From: Neobacillus terrae
GTDB taxonomy: Bacteria > Bacillota > Bacilli > Bacillales > Cytobacillaceae
Assembly (NCBI RefSeq): GCF_011393025.1
Contig: NZ_JAAOEO010000001.1
Coordinates: 124,001 to 188,000, forward strand
Reading direction: 5' to 3'
Length of the DNA stretch: 64,000 nt
Shown here: piece by piece, positions 55,322 to 64,000 of the stretch
Numbering within the stretch: the stretch's first letter is position 1
How the letters are laid out: each line of letters starts with the position of its first letter
Notes under the pieces: generated by a model
The model's input: the letters and a program-made list of their open reading frames with translations, nothing else
Databases searched by the model: none
Told to the model about the DNA's origin: nothing
Made by a program: the position numbers and the translations under genes

Positions 55322-55887
55322 TTTTTTATCTGGTCCTTGTCATTATAATTATCCAAAGACTTGCGGAGCTTAGAATCGCAAGAAGTAATGAATTATGGAT
55401 GAAAAGTAGGGGTGCTTTTGAATTTGGCCAGAAGCATTACAAGCTGATGGTCATGATGCATTCACTATTTTTTGTTTCGCTTTTAGCCGAAGTTATTTTT
55501 CTGAAAAGAGAATTATCGCCCTATTGGCCTGTCCTTTTGGTCCTGTTTCTTATTACCCAGGGGGTTAGAGTCTGGGCGCTCAGTTCGCTCGGAAGGTTCT
55601 GGAATACTAAAATTATTGTTCTTCCCAATGCAAATATTGTTCGAAAAGGACCCTATCGTTTTATTAAGCATCCCAACTATGTAATTGTTACGATTGAACT
55701 AATAGTGATTCCTCTTTTATTTCAGGCCTATATTACAGCTGGCATATTTACATTATTAAATGCTGCCATGCTTTACATTCGAATTCCGGCTGAAGAAAAA
55801 GCTCTTAAGCAATTAACAGAATATGATACAACCTTTAAAAACTGTAACCGATTTGTACCGGAATTGTTAAAGAAATATGACAGTTAG
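55315..55887 (+). CDS. bpsB: BpsB, isoprenylcysteine methyltransferase-like O-methyltransferase
   Basis: A 190-residue membrane protein of the ICMT family (B. subtilis YpbQ), which methylates the alkylpyrones made by BpsA. It has four or five helices and the SAM/product motif in GPYRFIKHPNY and the RIPAEEKAL segment. The start at GTG 55315 follows gaggtggg and overlaps bpsA by 7 bases. Confidence 0.88.
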   Translation: MLIFYLVLVIIIIQRLAELRIARSNELWMKSRGAFEFGQKHYKLMVMMHSLFFVSLLAEVIFLKRELSPYWPVLLVLFLITQGVRVWALSSLGRFWNTKIIVLPNANIVRKGPYRFIKHPNYVIVTIELIVIPLLFQAYITAGIFTLLNAAMLYIRIPAEEKALKQLTEYDTTFKNCNRFVPELLKKYDS

Positions 55888-55898
55888 CCAGCGTCACT

Positions 55899-55913
55899 TG
55901 AAAATCATTATCA
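55899..55913 (+). promoter_or_regulatory. Fur box 1
   Basis: TGAAAATCATTATCA matches the 7-1-7 Fur consensus TGATAAT-N-ATTATCA at 13 of 14 defined positions. It lies about 70 bases before a 28-codon gene. Confidence 0.8.
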
Positions 55914-55937
55914 TTCATGTTAAACTCTAACTAACAT

Positions 55938-55952
55938 TGAAAATCATTCTCA
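55938..55952 (+). promoter_or_regulatory. Fur box 2
   Basis: TGAAAATCATTCTCA matches the Fur 7-1-7 consensus at 12 of 14 positions, 39 bases after the first box. Two boxes in tandem would give strong iron repression. Confidence 0.7.
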
Positions 55953-55981
55953 ATTAATTTTCAGCGGGGAAGGTGTTACGA

Positions 55982-56068
55982 ATGGCCATGGCTTTTGTTG
56001 GCGGAACAATTGTTGTTTATGCATTTGTAATGAAACATGTACTAAAAAATATCTCAAGTGCTACTTGA
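55982..56068 (+). CDS. 28-residue small protein under predicted Fur control
   Basis: A reading frame MAMAFVGGTIVVYAFVMKHVL...SSAT with a gggggaaggtg-like ribosome binding site (ggggaaggtg) before the ATG. The first 17 residues form one hydrophobic helix, followed by a basic tail. Two Fur boxes precede it and a terminator follows, so it looks like a separate iron-regulated unit. The size recalls the small Fur-regulated Fbp proteins of B. subtilis (FbpC is 29 residues), but I cannot confirm homology. Confidence 0.6.
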   Translation: MAMAFVGGTIVVYAFVMKHVLKNISSAT

Positions 56069-56082
56069 AAAATAACCAATTC

Positions 56083-56120
56083 CAAACCAGGGGAAAAATT
56101 CCTCTGGTTTTTATTTTATT
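56083..56120 (+). terminator. Terminator of the 28-codon gene
   Basis: Stem AAACCAG-GGAA/TTCC-CTGGTTT followed by TTATTTTATTTT. Confidence 0.82.
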
Positions 56121-56199
56121 TTACAAGATGATAAAGTGGGAAAAGTAAGAATTATCGTATAAAATAAGAGGGAAAATACGTTATTTAAGGGGAAGACTC

Positions 56200-59100
56200 A
56201 TGATTCAGTCCATTAATCAGCAGCAAGAATACAAAACACTACAAACCAAATTGGTTTCACTATATGAATATTTTATTGAAAATAAAGACAGAGTTAATGC
56301 CGAAAAGGTTTGGCAACTTGGAAAAAAGCTTGAGAACAGGGAATTTGCCATAGCCTTTTGCGGACACTTTTCTGCAGGGAAATCCACCATGATAAATACT
56401 GTAATTGGTGAAAAACTCCTTCCATCAAGTCCTATTCCAACCAGTGCCAACCTGGTGAAAGTAAAATCAGGCGATGAATATGCCAAAGTAATCTTTAAAA
56501 AAGAAAAACCAAGACTATATTTGGCTCCTTATGATTACGAAATGGTTAAGAATTTTTGCAAGGACGGCGATGCGATAGAGGAATTAGAGATCAGCCATAA
56601 AACCTCAAGCCTTCCTGAAAACGCAGTAATTCTGGATACTCCTGGGATTGATTCTGCAGATGATGCCCACCGGGTGGCAACAGAATCTGCTATTCATCTC
56701 GCTGATTTGGTTTTTTATGTTATGGATTACAACCATGTGCAGTCAGAGCTTAATTTTATGTTTACGAAAGAACTTGCTCAGGCCGGTAAAGAAACTTACC
56801 TTGTTATTAACCAAATAGATAAGCATAGGGAAGAAGAGCTAAGCTTTGAGGAGTTTCGCAACAGTGTCGAGGAGTCATTTGCCTCATGGGGTGTAATGCC
56901 CGCTGGGATTTTTTATACTTCATTAAAGGATAACGACCATCCTTTAAATCAGTTTACCTCTTTAAAGCATTTTATTCTTTCTCGGCTTGACTTAAAAGAC
57001 GAGCTTTTAGTTCCTTCTCTATTCTCCTCCATGAAAAAATTGGCCATGGACCACTTAAGAGAGAAACAGGTGGAAAAGGAAGATTATCTTGCGCCATTTC
57101 GTGAACTTTTAACAGAATTATCAGCAGAGGAACAGAGAGAAATTCCAGAAAACCTTTTCAAATTTGGAGAGGAATTGAAGGCTTTAGATGGCAAAAAAGA
57201 TAAGGTTATTGACGCGTTTGAGAATGAGTCAGAAAAGATTATAAAAAACGCTTATTTAATGCCTTTCCAAACGAGGGAGCTGGCTGAACGCTATTTGGAA
57301 TCCTGCCAGCCTGAATTTAAAGTGGGTTTTTTATTCTCTAGGCAGAAAACTCAAGATGAACGAGAAGCACGGCTTGATCACTTTTATAATGACCTGTTTG
57401 AAAAAACAAAATCCCAGCTTGAGTGGCATCTTAGGGAATATTTAATTAGCGCTACAAAAGAATATAGACTGGAAGAGCAGAATCTGCTTGCGATGGCACA
57501 GTCTTTTTCAATTCAATTTACAAAAGAACTTCTTGAAAATACTGTCAAGACAGGTGCACGGCTTTCAGGAGATTATGTTCTGAATTATACGGATGATGTG
57601 GTAAAAGAAATAAACAAACTAGCCAGAGTTCAGTTAACCGGATTTAAGGAAGCATTCTCGGAGTCCATTAAACTGAAGAATGATAGCGGGAAAAAGAAGC
57701 TGGAAAGTGAATTAAGCGAAATTTCACGACTCGCACATGCCATGAATGAAATTAAAGGTAAAGAGGATGAAATAAGGAATTCTGAATCATCTATTTATAC
57801 TATCTTAACCGAGGACATCAGCTATAAAGATATGGCTCAGGCTCACTTTTTCAGTGATGAAGAAGAAGTGGAAATCATTCGAAACAGTTTACTTAAGGAA
57901 GAAAAACAAAAAATAGTTCCAAACGGAACTTCTCAAAACAATACTCTTCCTGTTAATGAGAGTGATGCTGAGCCAGAAGAAAGCCGGGTTCCGAAATATG
58001 CAAGCCGCCTTAGAAATGCTTCAGCTCTTGTAGAAGGAATTTCAGGTTTCAGCAGGCTCGCAAATGGGCTTAGAGAGAAAGCGGGAAGACTGGAGAACCG
58101 CAGCTTTACTGTTGCTTTGTTTGGAGCATTTAGCGCTGGGAAATCCTCATTTGCCAATGCATTAATCGGTGAAAAAATTCTGCCTGTTTCACCAAATCCG
58201 ACAACAGCCGCTATTAATAAGATTAAACCGGTAACTGCAAGTATTCCTCATGGAACTGTATTAGTTAAAGTCAAGGATTCAAATACTTTACTAGAGGATG
58301 TAAACAAGTCTCTTGAGGTGTTTGGACTTAGTGCAGTTAGTTTTCCTGAAGCTCAATCAAGGATAATGGAGGTCTTAAAAAACGAAAAACAAGAAAATGC
58401 ACTGGAGAAGACACACTTTTCCTTTTTAAAGGCATTTAGAGATGGCTTTTCCTCCTTCGAGAGCCTTTTTGGCAATATTATCGAAAAAAACCTTGAAGAT
58501 TTTTCTGATTATGTAGCTAAAGAAGAAAAATCCTGTTTTGTCGAATGGATAGAATTATATTATGATTGCGAACTGACCAGAAAAGGAATTACCCTGGTGG
58601 ATACTCCTGGGGCAGATTCAATTAATGCCCGCCATACTGGGGTTGCCTTTGAATATATTAGAAATTCAGATGCCATTTTATTTGTTACGTATTATAATCA
58701 TGCTTTTTCAAGAGCGGACAGGGAATTTCTCATTCAGCTGGGAAGGGTAAAAGAATCCTTCCAGCTTGATAAAATGTTTTTTATTATTAATGCTGCCGAT
58801 TTGGCTGAGGGTGAGGAAGAAAAAAACTCTGTGGTCGAATATGTAGGTGAACAGCTTGTTAAATATGGGATTAAAAGGCCTCATCTTTATCCTTTATCGA
58901 GTTTGCAGGCTTTAGAAGAGAAGAAAACCGGATCCACTGAGTCAAATTCTGGGATGCCAGTTTTTGAAAATAATTTTTATCATTTTATCAACCATGATCT
59001 TACTGATATAGCAATTTCATCTGCTCGCAATGAATTAGATCGACTGAAGGAGAGAATACAGAATCTTATCCAGGCTGCTTTAGAGGATAAATCCGACAGG

Positions 59101-59850
59101 GAAAAGAAACGTTCAGAAATTGAAGCAAAACAGGATCAGGCTCTTACATGGATAGAGAAACAGACGCCTCAATATTTGTTCCAGCGAATGACTCAGGAAT
59201 CGGATGAACTTACCTATTATATTAAGCAGAGAGTATTTCTGCGCTTTTCGGACTTTTTTAAGGAGTCATTTAATCCTGCTGTTTTAAAGGATGATGGGCG
59301 GAATTTGAAAAAGGAAATTCAAAACTGTCTGGAAGATCTGCTTAAGAGTATAGGCTTTGATTTTGCCCAGGAAATGAGGGCTACACTTCTGCGACTTGAA
59401 AATTATTCAACAAAGCTTTTAAAAGAATTTAATTCATCTATGCAGGAGAAATTGGGTGATATTGATCCAGGCCTATCTTTGGCTGAACCGGACTTATCAC
59501 TTGGGATTGAATTGGACTTTTCAAACGCCTTTGAAAATAGGGACAGACAAGTTTTCTCAAAAGCACTTTCCTATTTTAAGAACCCAAAATCATTTTTTGA
59601 GAAGAATGACAAAAAGTTAACGGGTGAGGAAATATACAATGTCCTGCAAATACCTGCAGATGAATATCTTTCAATGGAAAACGGGCGATTGAAGGTTTCT
59701 TTTGAAAACTCTTTGAATAAGGAATTTATAAAACTTCAGAATCAAATGAAGGAACAGGCAGAAGAATATTTCTTAAGTATCCTTTCCGCACATGGAGGCG
59801 ATGTGCCGCTTGATAAGCTGGAGGGAATTCTCAAACAGCTTGAAGAATAG
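56200..59850 (+). CDS. dynA: Double dynamin-like GTPase DynA
   Basis: A 1216-residue tandem dynamin-like protein that tethers and fuses membranes and helps in membrane stress and phage defence in B. subtilis. The first GTPase module has GHFSAGKST near residue 55 and DTPGID; the second has GAFSAGKSS near residue 642 and DTPGAD. Long helical stalk regions follow each. It is slightly longer than B. subtilis DynA (YpbR). The next gene starts 9 bases after its stop. Confidence 0.95.
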   Translation: MIQSINQQQEYKTLQTKLVSLYEYFIENKDRVNAEKVWQLGKKLENREFAIAFCGHFSAGKSTMINTVIGEKLLPSSPIPTSANLVKVKSGDEYAKVIFKKEKPRLYLAPYDYEMVKNFCKDGDAIEELEISHKTSSLPENAVILDTPGIDSADDAHRVATESAIHLADLVFYVMDYNHVQSELNFMFTKELAQAGKETYLVINQIDKHREEELSFEEFRNSVEESFASWGVMPAGIFYTSLKDNDHPLNQFTSLKHFILSRLDLKDELLVPSLFSSMKKLAMDHLREKQVEKEDYLAPFRELLTELSAEEQREIPENLFKFGEELKALDGKKDKVIDAFENESEKIIKNAYLMPFQTRELAERYLESCQPEFKVGFLFSRQKTQDEREARLDHFYNDLFEKTKSQLEWHLREYLISATKEYRLEEQNLLAMAQSFSIQFTKELLENTVKTGARLSGDYVLNYTDDVVKEINKLARVQLTGFKEAFSESIKLKNDSGKKKLESELSEISRLAHAMNEIKGKEDEIRNSESSIYTILTEDISYKDMAQAHFFSDEEEVEIIRNSLLKEEKQKIVPNGTSQNNTLPVNESDAEPEESRVPKYASRLRNASALVEGISGFSRLANGLREKAGRLENRSFTVALFGAFSAGKSSFANALIGEKILPVSPNPTTAAINKIKPVTASIPHGTVLVKVKDSNTLLEDVNKSLEVFGLSAVSFPEAQSRIMEVLKNEKQENALEKTHFSFLKAFRDGFSSFESLFGNIIEKNLEDFSDYVAKEEKSCFVEWIELYYDCELTRKGITLVDTPGADSINARHTGVAFEYIRNSDAILFVTYYNHAFSRADREFLIQLGRVKESFQLDKMFFIINAADLAEGEEEKNSVVEYVGEQLVKYGIKRPHLYPLSSLQALEEKKTGSTESNSGMPVFENNFYHFINHDLTDIAISSARNELDRLKERIQNLIQAALEDKSDREKKRSEIEAKQDQALTWIEKQTPQYLFQRMTQESDELTYYIKQRVFLRFSDFFKESFNPAVLKDDGRNLKKEIQNCLEDLLKSIGFDFAQEMRATLLRLENYSTKLLKEFNSSMQEKLGDIDPGLSLAEPDLSLGIELDFSNAFENRDRQVFSKALSYFKNPKSFFEKNDKKLTGEEIYNVLQIPADEYLSMENGRLKVSFENSLNKEFIKLQNQMKEQAEEYFLSILSAHGGDVPLDKLEGILKQLEE

Positions 59851-59858
59851 GTGATTAG

Positions 59859-60620
59859 ATGATAGACAGCTGGCTTTCGGAATTGGAAAATGAATATAAA
59901 ATTGAAATCTTATTCGCCTGTGAAGCTGGCAGCAGAGCATGGGGGACGGCAACAGAAAAGTCTGATCATGATATCCGATTTATTTACCGCTGCAAAGATA
60001 TCAGGTCTTATTTATCTATCCGGAAAAAGCCGGCTGTATTGGACCTATCATCCCCCTATGATTCAGTTGGCTATGATATTTATAAAGCAATTGAATTGAT
60101 ACGGAAGTCCAACCCCGGGATTTATGAATGGGTGTATTCTCCAGAAATCTATAAGAATGGGGGCAGCTTTTTAAAGGATTTGACCGCTATCATAGAGGAG
60201 GAGTATTCTCCTTTCTCCCTCTTAAAGCACTATCAGTCTTTGAAAACACGCAACCTTAAAGAAATATCAAGAATAAAAACATTTACTACTTCGGCTCAAA
60301 AACAGCTTATTCATGCTATAAGAGCAGAGCTGGTCAGCCAGGGGATTATTAGAAACAAAAAAGTTTTATCGCCTTTTCTTTTAATAGAAGAGAGTGCTGA
60401 ATTTCTTCCTGCCATGAATGAAGCCTATATAAAGGTGACGGATGCCAAAAGGAAAGGGAGCCTTATTGCTGATTCTGAAGTACAGGATATCATTTCTCTG
60501 ATGGAGAGCAAGAGCGGCAGTATAGAAGTTAAAGCTGATCTGCTTAAAAAGGAGCAGCCTAGTATACATATACTAGATAAATGGCTGTCAAAAATCTTGC
60601 ACCTTACAAAACCAATTTAA
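59859..60620 (+). CDS. RlaP/YcgL-like nucleotidyltransferase
   Basis: A 253-residue protein with a polymerase-beta-fold nucleotidyltransferase domain (CEAGSRAWGTATEKSDHDIRF: G-S-R-A-x-G and the D-x-D/R metal motif), then a helical C-terminal half. The family (B. subtilis YcgL; RlaP in RNA-repair contexts) has no firm function. It is very close to dynA and likely cotranscribed. No RNA ligase lies nearby. Confidence 0.8.
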   Translation: MIDSWLSELENEYKIEILFACEAGSRAWGTATEKSDHDIRFIYRCKDIRSYLSIRKKPAVLDLSSPYDSVGYDIYKAIELIRKSNPGIYEWVYSPEIYKNGGSFLKDLTAIIEEEYSPFSLLKHYQSLKTRNLKEISRIKTFTTSAQKQLIHAIRAELVSQGIIRNKKVLSPFLLIEESAEFLPAMNEAYIKVTDAKRKGSLIADSEVQDIISLMESKSGSIEVKADLLKKEQPSIHILDKWLSKILHLTKPI

Positions 60621-60631
60621 GGAGGGAGAAA

Positions 60632-61474
60632 ATGAAATATATAATTGATAAAGAATGGCTTTTTGAAAATTTACAGAATCCTCAATTGAGAATTGCAGAT
60701 TGCCGTTTTTCATTGAAAGACCCGGAACAAGGAGCACGTGACTATAGTATGAATCACCTGCCGGATGCTATATATTTTGATCTTGAAAAGGATTTGTCTG
60801 CCCCTCCTGGAGTCCATGGGGGCCGCCATCCGCTTCCGAATTGGGATCAATTCATCGGAAAATTAGAGCAGGCGGGAATCGGGAAAGATACAATCCTGAT
60901 TGCATATGACAATGGTGATGGGGCCTTTGCTGCACGGTTCTGGTGGATGCTGAGATATCTCGGCCATGAAAAGGTTTATGTTTTAGATGGAGGATTTCAA
61001 AGCTGGTTAAAAGCAGGATTCCCCGTAGCTGAATCGTTACCTCACTTTGAAAAGGCATCTTTCATCCCTAATTTTAAAAACGATATAAAGGCTGAATATG
61101 AGGAAGTTAAGAAGCTTGTAAATGAAGAAAACAAAGGCTCCAAAATTTTAATTGATTCAAGAGAGAAGAATCGTTATCTGGGTATTGAAGAACCTATTGA
61201 TAAAAAGGCAGGTCGAATTCCAGGTGCTTTGAACAAACCATGGTTTGAAGGTTATGAGAACGGTAATGTGAAAACTGCAGTAAAACAGCGGGAAAGGTTT
61301 TCTGATTTGGATCTGAAAAAAGAAATAATTGTTTACTGCGGATCAGGAGTAACGGCCGCCCCAAATTATCTTTTATTAAAGGAAGCTGGATTTGAAAAGG
61401 TAAAGCTTTATCCTGGTTCCTATAGCGATTGGATTTCCTATGATGATAATCCAGTTGCTGCTGGAGAAGAGTAG
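60632..61474 (+). CDS. Two-domain rhodanese-like sulfurtransferase
   Basis: A 280-residue thiosulfate or 3-mercaptopyruvate sulfurtransferase. The first, inactive rhodanese domain includes RIADCRF and YDNGDGAFAARFWW. The second includes the active-site loop VYCGSGVTA, where cysteine is the sulfur acceptor; CG-S-G-V-T resembles the mercaptopyruvate type. Start at ATG 60632 follows aaggaggg and overlaps nothing. Confidence 0.9.
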   Translation: MKYIIDKEWLFENLQNPQLRIADCRFSLKDPEQGARDYSMNHLPDAIYFDLEKDLSAPPGVHGGRHPLPNWDQFIGKLEQAGIGKDTILIAYDNGDGAFAARFWWMLRYLGHEKVYVLDGGFQSWLKAGFPVAESLPHFEKASFIPNFKNDIKAEYEEVKKLVNEENKGSKILIDSREKNRYLGIEEPIDKKAGRIPGALNKPWFEGYENGNVKTAVKQRERFSDLDLKKEIIVYCGSGVTAAPNYLLLKEAGFEKVKLYPGSYSDWISYDDNPVAAGEE

Positions 61475-61555
61475 GATGTGGTATCAATATACTGCTGAAA
61501 GAGCCCAGAAATATGGTATAATAGATAAATACTTTTATTTTTGGAGGCTGTAAAA

Positions 61556-62455
61556 TTGCAAATACAAAAACCTTCTCTTTTGCTTGTAGATGGCATGGCT
61601 TTATTGTTTAGGGCATTTTATGCAACAGCAATGACAGGCCAGTTTATGATAAATTCAAAGGGTATTCCCACTAATGCGATTCACGGTTTTACAAAGCATT
61701 TATTAACTGCTGTGTCCTCCTTTCGGCCAACACACCTGGCTGTTTGCTGGGATATGGGAAGTAAGACTTTCCGAACTGAGATGTTCCAGGATTACAAATC
61801 CAATCGTTCAGAAGCCCCAATTGAGCTTCTGCCGCAATTTGATTTGGTAAAAGAGGTTGTTTCATCTTTTGATATACCTAATATCGGACTGACTGGTTTT
61901 GAGGCTGATGACTGCATCGGAACAATTGCACAGCAGGCAAAGGGCTTCGCGAAAGTATCTATTCTAACCGGTGATCAGGATATACTTCAGTTATTAGATG
62001 AGGATGTATCGGTTATTCTGCTGAAAAAGGGATACGGAAACTACCTGGTTCACACACCTGAAAGCTTTTTTGAGGAAAAGGGGATCACCCCAAGGCAAAT
62101 GATTGATTTAAAAGCGTTAATGGGCGACCCGTCTGATAATTATCCCGGAGTGAAGGGGATAGGGGAAAAAACAGCCCTGAAACTGTTAAAGGAATTCGAA
62201 CATGTTGAAGGCATCATTGCCAACCTTGAAAACCTTTCAAAATCCCACAAAACAAAAATAGAACAGGATCTCGAAATGCTTTATCTTTCTAGAAAATTAG
62301 CAGAGATTAAGTGTGATGTTCCTGTTTCAGTAACGCTCGAAGAAGCAGAATGGCGTTTTGTAAGAGAAAAAGTACTTGATATGTTCACTCAAATGGAATT
62401 GAGAGGGCTTCACAGAATGCTTCCACTTGAAGAAGAAGAGGAAGTAATTGCGTAA
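61556..62455 (+). CDS. ypcP: 5'-3' exonuclease YpcP (flap endonuclease-like)
   Basis: A 299-residue nuclease equivalent to the N-terminal domain of DNA polymerase I, which removes RNA primers and flaps. Acidic metal-binding residues are visible in LLLVDGMALLFRAF, FEADDCIGT, TGDQDILQLL and GDPSDNYPGVKGIGEKTA (helix-hairpin-helix). The start at TTG 61556 follows ggaggc. Confidence 0.92.
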   Translation: MQIQKPSLLLVDGMALLFRAFYATAMTGQFMINSKGIPTNAIHGFTKHLLTAVSSFRPTHLAVCWDMGSKTFRTEMFQDYKSNRSEAPIELLPQFDLVKEVVSSFDIPNIGLTGFEADDCIGTIAQQAKGFAKVSILTGDQDILQLLDEDVSVILLKKGYGNYLVHTPESFFEEKGITPRQMIDLKALMGDPSDNYPGVKGIGEKTALKLLKEFEHVEGIIANLENLSKSHKTKIEQDLEMLYLSRKLAEIKCDVPVSVTLEEAEWRFVREKVLDMFTQMELRGLHRMLPLEEEEEVIA

Positions 62456-62463
62456 TAAAAGAT

Positions 62464-62496
62464 AACGGCTTGTTCCTATTGGAACAGCCGTTTTTG
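62464..62496. terminator. Bidirectional terminator between ypcP and sspL
   Basis: Stem AACGGCTTGTTCC/GGAACAGCCGTT with a 4-base loop and T run. Confidence 0.85.
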
Positions 62497-62507
62497 CACG
62501 CCGTTTT

Positions 62508-62648
62508 CTAGTGCTTTGTATTGCTTTTTTTAGCCCGATTTTCCAATTCACTTTTTGGATCTTCGGTCATTGCTGCATCCTGACCGTACCCTTGCGGATT
62601 TACACCCGGAGCCTTTACTCCACGATTTCCATTATTCTTTTTACTCAA
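62508..62648 (-). CDS. sspL: Small acid-soluble spore protein SspL
   Basis: A 46-residue basic spore protein ending DPKSELENRAKKSNTKH, almost the C-terminus known for SspL. It starts with TTG after cggaggtgag. The neighbouring ypcP-sspL order is also that of B. subtilis. A purine run of seven A near the end fixes the frame. It is likely a forespore gene. Confidence 0.85.
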   Translation of the reverse strand: MSKKNNGNRGVKAPGVNPQGYGQDAAMTEDPKSELENRAKKSNTKH

Positions 62649-62732
62649 TTCCCTCACCTCCGTTTTCTTAGTGTCTCCTTCGGGAATAATAAAAAACAGA
62701 TATTTTTAAAATCGTTAAAAGAGGTGAAGGTT

Positions 62733-63230
62733 TTGGTTAACAAAGGAGTCTATTTAGCATTATTCAGTATTGGACTAGCACAGGGCTTAAAAATTCCCAT
62801 TCATTATTTTAAAAAGAAAGAACTTCGGCCTGATTTGTTTTTCCAGACAGGGGGCATGCCCAGCTCCCATTCAGCTGGTGTTGCATCCCTAACCACTTTT
62901 ATTGCGCTTAAGCGCGGGCTGCCGACCTTTGATTTTGCTCTTTCTCTTGTATATGGATTGATCGTAATGTATGATGCCCAAGGAATTCGCCGCCAAACAG
63001 GAGAATTAACATTAAAAGTTAACTCACTTGATGACCTCATGGAAAAAATCCACAAGGATGATCCTGTTGCCTTTAAGGAAAACTCTCCAAAAAAGCTCAA
63101 GGAAATGCTTGGACACCAGCCAGAAGAAGTAATTGGGGGCGCCCTTCTTGGAATACTTATCGGGGTAGCTGGACATTTATTGACAAAAAAAGATAGAAAA
63201 TTGTCGAAAAATGGTTTAAAATTGAAATAG
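62733..63230 (+). CDS. Divergent PAP2-family membrane protein YuiD
   Basis: A 165-residue membrane protein of the DUF212/YuiD family related to PAP2 phosphatases. The GGMPSSHSAGVASL motif near residue 50 provides the histidine typical of the family. Four or so hydrophobic segments. Substrate unknown. Start at TTG 62733 follows agaggtgaagg. Confidence 0.85.
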   Translation: MVNKGVYLALFSIGLAQGLKIPIHYFKKKELRPDLFFQTGGMPSSHSAGVASLTTFIALKRGLPTFDFALSLVYGLIVMYDAQGIRRQTGELTLKVNSLDDLMEKIHKDDPVAFKENSPKKLKEMLGHQPEEVIGGALLGILIGVAGHLLTKKDRKLSKNGLKLK

Positions 63231-63269
63231 AGAGAGACATTTAAGGTGGACGAGAGGAAGGGTAAAAGA

Positions 63270-63539
63270 TTGCGGACGGTAGATCAATATCTGAATGCGC
63301 TTCAAGGGAAAGGTTTTCAGCTGCAAGAGGATGCGATTGGTTTTATATATTTTGGCAAGCATTATACCAACGCACCTGATGAACTGATCAACGCGGCGAT
63401 TGAGCTGACACTGAAAGCTCAAAAGAGCTTTGACGGAAGTTTTTATATGTCATTGCTAGAGACGTTTATACAAAATAAAATTAGGACAAGAACAGCAGCA
63501 ATAAAGTATGTAAAAGAGAAAGAATTGCTGGCTATTTAA
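63270..63539 (+). CDS. Small conserved hypothetical protein
   Basis: An 89-residue helical protein (MRTVDQYLNALQGKGFQLQED...KYVKEKELL). It looks like a family seen in Bacillaceae with the pattern GFIYFGKHYTNAPDELINAAIELTLKAQ (quoted across parts), but I cannot name it safely. The start is chosen at TTG 63270 after aggaagg; GTG 63246 is also in frame. Confidence 0.65.
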   Translation: MRTVDQYLNALQGKGFQLQEDAIGFIYFGKHYTNAPDELINAAIELTLKAQKSFDGSFYMSLLETFIQNKIRTRTAAIKYVKEKELLAI

Positions 63540-63541
63540 AA

Positions 63542-63571
63542 GGGGCATGCACAACGCATGCCCTTGTTTTT
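63542..63571. terminator. Bidirectional terminator between the small gene and the EamA gene
   Basis: Perfect stem GGGGCATGC/GCATGCCC with a 4-base loop, followed by T-rich sequence. Confidence 0.88.
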
Positions 63572-64000
63572 TTAAATTTTTCCTTCGATTGCTCCTTTTT
63601 TGGTAAGGAAAGGAATTTTGCCAGCAGGCAGCTCAGCAAAAACCATCCCGGCAAAAATCAGGATACATCCGATAAGGGCGCTATTGGAAAGATGCTCATG
63701 CGCCCATACATATCCGGTGATTGCTGCAAACACCGGCTCCATTGCAAAAATCAACGCAACTCGTGTTGGAGTCGTATATCTCTGAAAATTAGTTTGTGCA
63801 AAAAAAGCGATAGCTGTTGCGAACACAGAGGTTACAACAAGAGCAGTCAAAACATCACCCGATTCCATAATGGCTGGTTCAAATGCTCTTTTCCAATCCT
63901 CAAATAAAAAAGAAGAAATGATAGAGAAAAGGGCAACAGTAGAAATTTGGATGATAGTTAAAAGAAGTGAAGGATATTTCTCGCTGAACTTTCCAGTTAT
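63572..64000 (-). CDS. EamA/DMT family transporter, C-terminal part
   Basis: The frame is open from its stop at 63572 to the end of the window, so the N-terminus is outside. The visible 143 residues contain four or five membrane helices and the pattern ALIFAMEPVFAAITGYVW and NSALIGCILIFAGM, typical of the second EamA repeat in drug/metabolite exporters. The substrate cannot be predicted. Confidence 0.88.
   Translation of the reverse strand: MTGKFSEKYPSLLLTIIQISTVALFSIISSFLFEDWKRAFEPAIMESGDVLTALVVTSVFATAIAFFAQTNFQRYTTPTRVALIFAMEPVFAAITGYVWAHEHLSNSALIGCILIFAGMVFAELPAGKIPFLTKKGAIEGKI

Noticed and set aside
62327..62551. Minus-strand frame across the ypcP 3' end
   Set aside because: It is out of frame with SspL and overlaps ypcP; the SspL frame ends properly at 62508.

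Overview
The window is a chromosomal segment of an endospore-forming member of the Bacillaceae (Bacillus sensu lato, about 40% G+C). Gene content and order closely follow the Bacillus subtilis region ypiF-qcrABC-ypjAB-dapB-mgsA-bshBA-cca-birA-panBCD-dinG-ypmAB-aspB-dnaD-nth-ponA-recU-yppCEFG, then mrfAB-cotD-ypsA-gpsB-rnpB-ypsC-ypvA-ypwA, then bpsAB-dynA-ypcP. The bacillithiol genes bshA/bshB1, the spore proteins CotD, SspL and an SspM-like peptide, and the class B RNase P RNA all support this placement. No phage, insertion sequence, CRISPR array, tRNA or rRNA gene was seen.

Layout. 0-12 kb: menaquinol:cytochrome c reductase (qcrABC), sporulation and membrane genes, then a tightly packed operon ypjD-dapB-mgsA-bshB1-bshA-cca-birA. 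12-15 kb: an unusual birA-panB gap with a structured leader-like segment, a strong terminator and a 250-bp dispersed repeat, followed by panBCD. 15-22 kb: dinG, ypmAB, aspB, dnaD, nth, ypoC. 22-29 kb: ponA-recU on the minus strand, then the yppC-G cluster with a previously short SspM-like gene. 29-33 kb: two oligopeptide-type ABC permease genes, the second fused to an M1 zinc metallopeptidase. 33-37 kb: Hsp20, a short hybrid-cluster protein (Hcp), a Crp/Fnr-type regulator and a hydrolase. 37-47 kb: mrfAB repair genes, cotD, ypsA-gpsB, rnpB, ypsC and ypvA. 47-52 kb: DUF2249 protein, carboxypeptidase YpwA, a ba3-type cytochrome oxidase operon. 52-64 kb: an SDR enzyme, a broken cheX-like gene, bpsAB (type III polyketide pathway), a Fur-box-preceded 28-codon gene, dynA, a RlaP-like nucleotidyltransferase, a rhodanese, ypcP, sspL, yuiD and the start of an EamA transporter.

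Connections. The hcp promoter and the ba3 oxidase promoter each carry a TGTGA-N6-TCAC[A/T] palindrome with exactly the same distance to a -10-like hexamer, centred near -41.5, and a Crp/Fnr-family regulator without C-terminal Fe-S cysteines sits beside hcp. This suggests a small local respiratory or nitrosative-stress regulon. Two Fur-like boxes precede a 28-codon monocistronic gene upstream of dynA. The permease/M1-peptidase fusion lacks any ATPase or binding-protein partner nearby and is the most unusual protein architecture in the window.

All assignments come from reading the sequence and from family knowledge; no database search was run.
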